Shown: positions 1 to 5,049 of the stretch, one piece after another
Numbering within the stretch: the first letter of the stretch is position 1
How the letters are laid out: the number at the start of each line of letters is the position of its first letter
NCBI GenBank assembly: GCA_025929455.1
Contig: JAICMB010000307.1
Coordinates: forward strand, 1 to 5,049
DNA length: 5,049 nt
Origin: Bryobacteraceae bacterium
Lineage (GTDB): Bacteria > Acidobacteriota > Terriglobia > Bryobacterales > Bryobacteraceae
Reading direction: 5' to 3'
The notes under the pieces: model-generated
What the model saw: the letters and a program-made list of their open reading frames with translations, nothing else
What the model was told of the DNA's origin: nothing
Databases searched by the model: none
Translations under genes and position numbers: made by a program

Positions 1-1988
1 CCCGCTACGATCAGTGTCGCGTTGTTCGGATGGAACCACGTGTCGTGAAATTTCACCAGCGCGTCGCGCGTGATCGCTTGCACACTGGCCGTGGTTCCCG
101 ACCCGGTGAGCGGGTTGCCGTACGCGTGGCCCTTGCCGTAAATCAGCGCCGGAAAGGTGCGCAGTGCGACCGCGACCGGCTGCGCTTCTTCCTGTCCGAT
201 ACGCGCGAGTTGCTGCCGCTTTTCACGATGGAAATCGCTCTCCGGGAACACCGGATTCAGAATCACGTCGCTGAACAGATCGAGCGACGGACTCAGCTTC
301 GACTTCAACGCCGCCAGCGAAACGGTGGAGCGGTCCAGGTTCGAACGGGCGTTCAATTGCGCTCCCAGGCGGCGCGCTTCGTCGCTAATCTCGAGCGCGT
401 TGCGCGTTTTCGTTCCGCTGGTGAGCACCGTCATGGCCAGCGCGGCCGTGCCAGGCTTCGCGAACTGGTCGGAGGCGTACCCGGCATCGAAGGACATCCA
501 GAAATTCACCAGCGGCAAATCGTGGCGCTCCACCAGGATCACGTTCATGCCGTTCGACAATTTCGCGCGTTCCAGTTTCGGGAAATGTGCGGCCGGGGGA
601 TTGCCGAGCTCCGGCACATGCGCGCGGTCTACGCCGGCCTGTGCCGCCTTGTAATCCGGGAACGGATGCACCTCGAGTGCGAACACGCCGTCTGAGAGCC
701 ACGCTTTCGCGGCGTTGCGCACCTCGGCCGGCGTGGCCCCGCTCACGCGTTGCAGCGTGCGCTTGTACGCCGCCGGGTCGCCGGTGTAAATCTGGCCCGC
801 CGCCAGCACGTCCGACTTGCCCCCGAACCCGCCTACTCGCTGCAGGCCGCGGATGAACTGCGCCAGCCGCTCGGTCTTTACGCGATCGAGTTCCGCCGCG
901 CTCGGTCCTTCCGCAATAAACTTCGCCATCTCGTCGTTCATGGCGGACTCCACTTTCGCGAGATCCTGCCCGGGTTTCGCGGTCGCCTCGATGATGAACT
1001 GGCTCGCGATCTCGTGCTCTTCAACTAACGCGTGAACATCGGTCGCGATCTGCTCGTCATACACCAGCCTCTTATAGAGCCGCGAGGTCTTGCCCTGCGT
1101 CAGGCAGCTCGCAGCGAGCGAAAGATAATCGGCATCGGTGGAACCGTACTGCGGCACGTTCCACGCCTTGTACACACGCGCCTGGGGAACACGGTCCTGT
1201 ATGATCTCGCGGCGCGAGCCCGTCATCTTCGCGATCCAGATCTGCTCGCGGCCGACCGGCGGTCCCGGCGGAATATCGCCAAAATATTTCTCAACTTTGG
1301 CCTTCGCAGTTGCGGGATCGATGTCGCCGGCCAGCACCAGCACGGCGTTCGAGGGTCCGTAGTATGTCTTGAACCAGTTGCTCACGTCCTCCATCGACGC
1401 GGCGTTCAAGTCCTGCATAGAGCCGATCACGCTCCACGAATACGGGTGTCCGGAAGGGAATGTCGCTTCTTCGAGCCGTTCTTCGGCAAGGCCGTAGGGC
1501 TGATTTTCGCCCTGCCGTTTCTCGTTCTGCACCACGCCACGCTGCAGGTCGAGCGTTTTCTTGTCGAACGACTTCAGCAAGTGGCCCATGCGGTCCGATT
1601 CAAGAAACAGGGTGTAGTCGAGCGAAGAGACCGGCACGGTTTCGAAGTAGTTCGTGCGGTCCTGACTAGTGGTGCCGTTCAGATCGGTCGCACCCGCGCG
1701 CTCCATGGCATCGACGTAGCGCATTTTGACGTTCTCGCTACCACCGAACATTAAATGTTCGAACAGATGCGCGAAGCCGGTCTTGCCGGGCTTCTCGTTT
1801 TTCGATCCGACGTGATACCAGACGTTCACCGCGACAACCGGCGCCTTGTGGTCTTCGTGAACCAGCAGCGTGAGCCCGTTCGGTAAAACGAACTTCTGGT
1901 ACGGGATATCTACGGCGGGCACTTGCGCCGCCGCGGTGATGCATGCGGCGACAAGGGCCGCCGAAGCTCTCAAGGAAAGCTGAAACAT
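1..1988 (-). CDS. M16 family zinc metallopeptidase, secreted, two-domain, C-terminus cut by window edge
   Basis: Probable periplasmic peptidase of the pitrilysin/insulinase (M16) family, which degrades peptides or processes exported proteins. The frame is open for 662 codons from ATG at 1988 to the left edge, so the 3' end is missing; two-domain M16 proteins are usually about 900 residues or more. Residues 1-21 look like a signal peptide: Arg7, then a hydrophobic stretch ending in ITAAA before Gln22. The catalytic motif HLFEH is at 74-78 (zinc ligands His74 and His78, catalytic Glu77), and Glu156 in VVQNEKRQ fits the third zinc ligand. An M16 C-terminal type domain follows at about 190-375. 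A second M16 unit starts near 466; there the HxxEH positions are Ala516, Met519 and Thr520, so it is non-catalytic, as is usual for the second unit. The start is fixed by AGGAAG seven bases upstream. The natural substrate cannot be told from sequence. Confidence 0.93.
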   Translation of the reverse strand, partial: MFQLSLRASAALVAACITAAAQVPAVDIPYQKFVLPNGLTLLVHEDHKAPVVAVNVWYHVGSKNEKPGKTGFAHLFEHLMFGGSENVKMRYVDAMERAGATDLNGTTSQDRTNYFETVPVSSLDYTLFLESDRMGHLLKSFDKKTLDLQRGVVQNEKRQGENQPYGLAEERLEEATFPSGHPYSWSVIGSMQDLNAASMEDVSNWFKTYYGPSNAVLVLAGDIDPATAKAKVEKYFGDIPPGPPVGREQIWIAKMTGSRREIIQDRVPQARVYKAWNVPQYGSTDADYLSLAASCLTQGKTSRLYKRLVYDEQIATDVHALVEEHEIASQFIIEATAKPGQDLAKVESAMNDEMAKFIAEGPSAAELDRVKTERLAQFIRGLQRVGGFGGKSDVLAAGQIYTGDPAAYKRTLQRVSGATPAEVRNAAKAWLSDGVFALEVHPFPDYKAAQAGVDRAHVPELGNPPAAHFPKLERAKLSNGMNVILVERHDLPLVNFWMSFDAGYASDQFAKPGTAALAMTVLTSGTKTRNALEISDEARRLGAQLNARSNLDRSTVSLAALKSKLSPSLDLFSDVILNPVFPESDFHREKRQQLARIGQEEAQPVAVALRTFPALIYGKGHAYGNPLTGSGTTASVQAITRDALVKFHDTWFHPNNATLIVA

Positions 1989-1995
1989 GTGATTA

Positions 1996-2016
1996 CTTCC
2001 TGAAAACCCGATTATA
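1996..2016 (-). promoter_or_regulatory. Promoter -10 box and Shine-Dalgarno of the M16 gene
   Basis: Read on the minus strand, a perfect TATAAT lies at 2016-2011. A strong Shine-Dalgarno AGGAAG lies at 2001-1996, seven bases before the ATG at 1988. Transcription from this box would start near 2004, giving a leader of roughly 15 bases. No good -35 hexamer is found at 16-18 bases; the closest match, CTGACA at 2042-2037, is 20 bases away and lies inside the hairpin repeat. The box suggests that M16 can be transcribed independently of the rhomboid gene upstream. Confidence 0.6.
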
Positions 2017-2025
2017 AGCGGTCCC

Positions 2026-2067
2026 GTGGGGCAGGCTGTCAGCCTGCGGCGGGTTGCCAAACCCGCC
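2026..2067. repeat. Dispersed hairpin repeat, copy A (double hairpin)
   Basis: This copy begins GTGGGG and forms a 7-bp stem, GCAGGCT (2031-2037) with AGCCTGC (2041-2047), around a 3-base loop. A second 8-bp stem follows directly: GGCGGGTT (2048-2055) with AACCCGCC (2060-2067), loop GCCA. The first hairpin and the GGCGG(G) tail recur at 4959 and 5023 in the same orientation. The copy lies between the rhomboid stop and the M16 -10 box. There is no T-run, so a classical intrinsic terminator is unlikely. It resembles REP-type or non-autonomous mobile repeats; its function is unknown. Confidence 0.8.
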
Positions 2068-2102
2068 TCGTTCGCCGCCGCACAATGCCCCGGAGCTCTC
2101 GA

Positions 2103-2876
2103 CTACGCGATCAGCATCAAGAACCGGAACATCATTGCGAATGCAACGCACGTCAGCAGCAGGCAAACCGCCGCGGCGCCGCGAATGAACGGCTCCTTCC
2201 CCATCGCGCGCGCGCGAGGGGTGCTGGCGAGGTATCCGGTCGCGAAGCCCGAAACCAAGCCGCCGATATGCGCATAGAAATCCACACCCGGAATGAAGCT
2301 GAGCACCAGGAAATAGATCAGCCAGCGGCCGTACAGGCTTTTGACCGCCGCTCCGAGCGAGGACCGGTCGGTATACCCGAACGCTACCAGCGCGCCCAGC
2401 AACCCGAAAATTCCCGCCGACGATCCGAGCGAAGGCACGCCGCCGAAATAGGAACTGGTAAGAAACCCGCAGACCGTCGAAATGAAGTAGTACACGATCA
2501 TGCGGCTGGTGCCGTAAAGATACTCGACTTCCGCTCCCAGATCGAACAACACCCACGAATTCATCAGCAGGTGCAGCCAGCCGCCATGCAGGAAGCCCGC
2601 GGTCACTAACCGCCAAGGTTGCATGTGATCGATATGCCACGAACCGCTCGCGCCGGCCTGCGCCAGCACGGGATTCATTTGTTGCGCGAGGAACAGGGCG
2701 GTGTTGATGAGAAGAATGATGACGGTTGTGAAGCGAGCCTGCGGGATCAGTCCGCCCAGAATCTGACCTGCGTCACGCCTGCGCGGCGGGTCCGGCCGGC
2801 GCGGCGCGAGTTCCATTTCACAATATGGACAGACACGATCCGCACTACTGATGAAGGCCCGGCAATTCGGGCACAT
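2103..2876 (-). CDS. Rhomboid family intramembrane serine protease with N-terminal zinc ribbon
   Basis: Predicted inner-membrane serine protease that cleaves transmembrane segments of client proteins; 257 residues from ATG at 2876. Residues 2-19 carry two cysteine pairs, CPNC and CPYC, forming a zinc ribbon, followed by a basic proline/arginine linker (26-34). The rhomboid core has His97, His102 and Asn106 (HxxxxHxxxN), the catalytic Ser153 in GSSAG (151-155), and the catalytic His203 in AHIGG. Hydrophobic segments lie near 49-66, 90-114, 126-145, 151-168, 184-197 and 202-218. A further C-terminal helix at about 233-256 suggests a 6+1 arrangement. I chose ATG 2876 because GGAAAG (2889-2884) sits seven bases upstream. 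An in-frame GTG at 2891 would add five residues and lacks a Shine-Dalgarno. The gene is divergent from the M48 gene, and the M16 gene follows after 114 bases. Confidence 0.93.
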   Translation of the reverse strand: MCPNCRAFISSADRVCPYCEMELAPRRPDPPRRRDAGQILGGLIPQARFTTVIILLINTALFLAQQMNPVLAQAGASGSWHIDHMQPWRLVTAGFLHGGWLHLLMNSWVLFDLGAEVEYLYGTSRMIVYYFISTVCGFLTSSYFGGVPSLGSSAGIFGLLGALVAFGYTDRSSLGAAVKSLYGRWLIYFLVLSFIPGVDFYAHIGGLVSGFATGYLASTPRARAMGKEPFIRGAAAVCLLLTCVAFAMMFRFLMLIA

Positions 2877-2899
2877 TTTGCGACTTTCCACTTATTTTC

Positions 2900-2909
2900 A
2901 TTGTACAAT
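2900..2909. promoter_or_regulatory. Palindromic shared -10 element between the divergent rhomboid and M48 genes
   Basis: ATTGTACAAT is a perfect 10-base palindrome. It gives TACAAT on the plus strand (2904-2909) and on the minus strand (2905-2900), each one mismatch from TATAAT. The plus box would start transcription near 2916, essentially at the TTG start of the M48 gene. The minus box would start near 2893, about 17 bases before the rhomboid ATG. No convincing -35 hexamer is seen at 16-18 bases on either side. A repressor operator of the same symmetry is the alternative reading. Confidence 0.5.
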
Positions 2910-2916
2910 CGGCGCG

Positions 2917-4080
2917 TTGACGACCCCCCAAGTTTATACGCTCCCCCCGGCTAAGTTGATCCAGGCCGTGGAGTTCGCGCGCGCGCGCCATATCCTCTAT
3001 TTCTCGAGCGTGGCGTGGGCCGCCGCTGTCCTACTCACGCTGATTCTCTTGCGCTTTGTTCCGCGAATGCGGCGGCGCAATAGCGTTCTGATCATTACCG
3101 CCGTGTGGCTAGTCGTAACGGCGGCCAATCTTGCGCCGGAAGCGGCCGGGCACTGGCTCTCGCTCAAGTACCGCATCTCCATCGAGCCATGGGGCCCCTG
3201 GTTCGCCGATTGGTCGAAGGCCGCCGCGATCGGTTACATAATCACCGTTCTACTAGTCAGCGGCCTCTATTTTCTGCTGCGCCGCAGTCCGCGACGGTGG
3301 TGGCTGTGGGCCTGGATGGCCTGCATTCCCCTGATCGTCGGCACCGCGTTGATGGAGCCGTACATCGTCGAACCGCTGTTCAACCATTTCGAGCCGCTCG
3401 CAAAAATGCACCCCGAGCTCATCGCCCCGATTGAGCGCATTCTGACGCGTGCCGGCGTAACGGTCCCGCGCGATCGCCTGTTCGAAATGCGCGCGAGCGA
3501 TAAAACGAACGCGCTCAACGCGTACGTGTCGGGCTTCGGTCCCTCGCGCCGCGTCGTTTTGTACGACACCATCATTCGCGCGGAGCCTGAGCCCGCTCTG
3601 CTCACCACATTCGGCCATGAACTCGGACACTACGTGCTCGATCACGTCGCGCTCGGAATTGGTTTCGGAATTATCATCCTTCTGATCGCGTTCGCCATCG
3701 CCGCCGTTCTCATCCGGTGGATGGTGCGGCGCTGGGGCACGCGGTTGGACATCCGAGCGGTGGACGACTGGGCGACCCTCCCCGTCTTCGGCCTGATCGC
3801 GGTGATCCTCTCATTCATCGGCGATCCGGTCGGCAACGCCTTCAGCCGGCGCATCGAGCATAATGCCGACGTGTACTCGCTGGAGGTGACCCACGGTATC
3901 GTCCCGGACAATACCCGTGCGGACGCGGAAGCGTTTCAAATCGAAGGCGAAACCGACCTCGATCCGCCCGATCCCAACCGCTTCATCGTGTTCTGGCTCT
4001 ACAGCCATCCGCCTACCGCGGACCGCCTGCGCTTCGCTCTCGATTGGAAACCGGGCCGCGCTCCCCGGTATGTTAAATAG
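2917..4080 (+). CDS. M48 family (Ste24-like) integral-membrane zinc metallopeptidase
   Basis: Membrane-embedded zinc endopeptidase related to CAAX prenyl protease 1 (Ste24). Bacteria generally lack CAAX prenylation, so its likely role is membrane-protein quality control; that is inference. From TTG 2917 it has 387 residues, close to family size. Four N-terminal membrane segments lie near 27-48, 56-73, 103-121 and 129-146. The Ste24-type stretch EPLFNHFEPL follows (152-161), then NALNAYVSGFG and VVLYDT. The catalytic motif is HELGH (His234, Glu235, His238). The third zinc ligand is Glu314 in RRIEHNAD, with the conserved Asp318. Two more membrane segments lie near 247-268 and 284-300. Start choice is uncertain: an ATG at 2851 in the same frame would overlap the rhomboid gene antisense, has no Shine-Dalgarno and adds residues unlike the family. 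In-frame TTG 2956 and GTG 2968 also exist. The gene diverges from the rhomboid gene. Confidence 0.92.
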   Translation: MTTPQVYTLPPAKLIQAVEFARARHILYFSSVAWAAAVLLTLILLRFVPRMRRRNSVLIITAVWLVVTAANLAPEAAGHWLSLKYRISIEPWGPWFADWSKAAAIGYIITVLLVSGLYFLLRRSPRRWWLWAWMACIPLIVGTALMEPYIVEPLFNHFEPLAKMHPELIAPIERILTRAGVTVPRDRLFEMRASDKTNALNAYVSGFGPSRRVVLYDTIIRAEPEPALLTTFGHELGHYVLDHVALGIGFGIIILLIAFAIAAVLIRWMVRRWGTRLDIRAVDDWATLPVFGLIAVILSFIGDPVGNAFSRRIEHNADVYSLEVTHGIVPDNTRADAEAFQIEGETDLDPPDPNRFIVFWLYSHPPTADRLRFALDWKPGRAPRYVK

Positions 4081-4131
4081 GCGCAAAATTCAGAGTTGCT
4101 GCGGATTGTCGTCGTCTCCCTGCCCGAGGGC

Positions 4132-4146
4132 TGATACAATCGAGGA
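4132..4146 (+). promoter_or_regulatory. Extended -10 box and Shine-Dalgarno of the aldolase gene
   Basis: TGATACAAT (4132-4140) is an extended -10 (TGn plus TACAAT). GAGGA (4142-4146) lies five bases before the ATG at 4152. If transcription starts about seven bases after the box, the mRNA would begin near 4147, beyond most of the GAGGA, leaving a very short leader. No good -35 hexamer is visible, which fits an extended -10 promoter. The 71-bp gap after the M48 stop has only a weak 4-bp stem (CCCT/AGGG, 4118-4130) and no terminator, so read-through from M48 is also possible. Confidence 0.5.
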
Positions 4147-4151
4147 TCGCG

Positions 4152-4934
4152 ATGGCAACAACAGGGGACGAGTTGCGCGCCGATATCGTCGAAATCGGAC
4201 GGCTCGTGTATGCCAAAGGCTGGGTGGCCGCCAATGACGGCAATCTGAGTGTGCGCCTCGACGATGGAACCGTGCTCTGCACGCCCACCGCTGTCAGCAA
4301 AGGCCGCATGTGCGAAAGCGATCTGATCCTCTGCGACCTGAACGGCCAAAAGATCGCGGGCGAGCGCGAGCGCACGTCCGAGATCGCCATGCACGCCACC
4401 ATCTACCGCATGCGGCCGGACGTCCGTGCTGTGCTGCACGCACATCCGCCTTACTCCACCGGCTTTGCGGCGGCGGGACGTGCACTCAACATTGCGCTGT
4501 TGCCGGAAGCGGTCGTCTCGCTCGGCAGTGTTCCGCTGGCCGATTACGGCTTGCCGGGCACACCGGCGCTTACGGAAGGCATGCTGCCCTACATCGGAAA
4601 GTACGACGCGATCCTGATGGCCAATCACGGCGCGGTGTCGTACGGCGCCGATATCTGGCAGGCGTTCCATCGCATGGAAACGGTGGAGCATTTCGCGAAG
4701 ATTACGTTCATCGCCGAACTGGTCGGCGGGGCGAAAGCATTGCCACGCGACGAGGTTGCGAAGCTGTTCGAAGCGCGCGGCCGCTATAACGTGACTTCCC
4801 ATTCTCAAATGGAGCCCGGCGCGCCCGTCGTCGCCGAAGATGTTCAGAACGCGGCGGAACGCTTTGAACTCACGCGCGGCGAGCTGCTCGCCATCATCGA
4901 AGAAGCTCTGCGCGCGCGCGGCGTGCTGGCGTAG
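4152..4934 (+). CDS. Class II aldolase/adducin family protein, L-fuculose-phosphate aldolase-like
   Basis: Predicted cytoplasmic zinc-dependent aldolase or epimerase of the FucA/AraD superfamily, which cleaves or epimerises sugar phosphates by retro-aldol chemistry. It has 260 residues from ATG 4152. Family motifs occur in order: GNLS (30-33, phosphate/substrate loop), TPTAVSKGRM (44-53), SEIAMH with Glu77 matching the acid/base Glu73 of FucA, HAHP with zinc ligands His96 and His98, and NHG with the third ligand His159. All metal-site residues are present, so an active enzyme is expected rather than a structural adducin-like protein. It is longer than FucA (about 215 residues) because of a C-terminal tail from about 210 to 260, which includes a predicted helix at 230-256. 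The substrate cannot be assigned: no sugar kinase, isomerase or transporter gene is in the window. The gene is downstream of and co-directional with the M48 gene after 71 bases, but has its own apparent promoter. Confidence 0.93.
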   Translation: MATTGDELRADIVEIGRLVYAKGWVAANDGNLSVRLDDGTVLCTPTAVSKGRMCESDLILCDLNGQKIAGERERTSEIAMHATIYRMRPDVRAVLHAHPPYSTGFAAAGRALNIALLPEAVVSLGSVPLADYGLPGTPALTEGMLPYIGKYDAILMANHGAVSYGADIWQAFHRMETVEHFAKITFIAELVGGAKALPRDEVAKLFEARGRYNVTSHSQMEPGAPVVAEDVQNAAERFELTRGELLAIIEEALRARGVLA

Positions 4935-4958
4935 CGCGCGCAAATTCATGAAAACAAT

Positions 4959-4987
4959 GTGGGGCAGGCGTCCACGCCTGCGGCGGG
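4959..4987. repeat. Dispersed hairpin repeat, copy B
   Basis: GTGGGG (4959-4964) leads into GCAGGCG (4964-4970) pairing with CGCCTGC (4975-4981), followed by GGCGGG (4982-4987). It has the same layout and orientation as copies A and C. The last stem pair differs: G with C here, T with A in the others, so the stem is preserved by a compensatory change. The second hairpin of copy A is not conserved here. It starts 25 bases after the aldolase stop and could act as an mRNA 3'-end structure, but there is no clean T-run next to the stem. Confidence 0.75.
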
Positions 4988-5022
4988 TCTTTTGAGGAAC
5001 TTCCCTGCGCCGACGCTCCGAG

Positions 5023-5049
5023 GTGGGGCAGGCTTTCAGCCTGCGGCGG
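5023..5049. repeat. Dispersed hairpin repeat, copy C, cut by window edge
   Basis: GTGGGG (5023-5028), then GCAGGCT (5028-5034) pairing with AGCCTGC (5038-5044) around a TTC loop, then GGCGG to the end of the window. It matches copy A at all but one base over the visible length (loop TTC against GTC). It starts 64 bases after copy B in the same orientation, so B and C form a local direct-repeat pair. The rest of the element lies beyond the window. Confidence 0.75.

Noticed and set aside
30..695. Plus-strand open frame (221 codons) near the left edge
   Set aside because: It is antisense to the second M16 domain and has the Arg-rich composition of a shadow frame.
1032..1754. Plus-strand open frame (240 codons) within the M16 gene
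   Set aside because: It lies antisense to the M16 catalytic domain, whose HLFEH motif and Glu156 are clear; the translated product resembles no family.
2028..2091. Possible terminal inverted repeats GGGGCA (2028-2033) and TGCCCC (2086-2091) around copy A
   Set aside because: Only six bases long, in GC-rich DNA, and not reproduced around copy B; chance is likely.
2085..2609. Plus-strand open frame (174 codons) opposite the rhomboid gene
   Set aside because: The rhomboid catalytic residues are all on the minus strand; this product is low-complexity and Arg/Gln/Glu-rich.
2851..2916. Upstream ATG extension of the M48 gene
   Set aside because: It would overlap the rhomboid gene antisense, has no Shine-Dalgarno, includes the promoter palindrome and adds residues unlike the family N-terminus.
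2975..2988. Alternating GC tract, also near 2206 and 4911, as a Z-DNA or microsatellite signal
   Set aside because: These fall in Arg/Ala-coding codons of GC-rich genes, are short and need no further explanation.
4118..4130. CCCT/AGGG stem after the M48 gene as a terminator
   Set aside because: The stem is only four base pairs and no T-run follows.
3999..4949. Long minus-strand open frame (316 codons) opposite the aldolase gene
   Set aside because: It is antisense to a gene with all family motifs intact; its product is rich in Arg, Ala and His with no recognisable domain, typical of shadow frames in GC-rich DNA.

Overview
The window is GC-rich, tightly packed bacterial DNA. It holds three envelope or membrane proteases, one class II aldolase and three copies of a short hairpin repeat. 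The protein styles, the noncanonical starts and the repeat beginning GTGGGGCAGGC all resemble Acidobacteriota of the Solibacter/Bryobacter type. That placement is an inference from recall, not from a search.

Layout. Positions 1-1988 (minus) encode a secreted two-domain M16 zinc peptidase; its C-terminus lies beyond the left edge. A 114-bp gap (1989-2102) holds its Shine-Dalgarno, a TATAAT box and repeat copy A. Positions 2103-2876 (minus) encode a rhomboid serine protease with an N-terminal zinc ribbon. Positions 2877-2916 are a compact divergent promoter region centred on the palindrome ATTGTACAAT. Positions 2917-4080 (plus) encode a Ste24-like M48 membrane metalloprotease, probably starting at TTG. 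Positions 4152-4934 (plus) encode a class II aldolase/adducin-family protein behind an extended -10 box. The tail, 4935-5049, holds repeat copies B and C.

The three proteases could act together in envelope protein turnover: M16 in the periplasm, rhomboid and M48 in the membrane. The rhomboid and M48 genes diverge from one symmetric -10 element, and the M16 gene lies downstream of the rhomboid gene on the same strand with its own apparent promoter. The aldolase looks like an unrelated metabolic gene; no kinase or isomerase partner is visible. No RNA gene, CRISPR array, transposase or phage gene was seen, and no gene-free stretch exceeds about 115 bases. I do not see a clearly new multi-gene system. 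The most unusual features are the hairpin repeat with a compensatory stem change, its overlap with the M16 promoter, and the shared palindromic -10.
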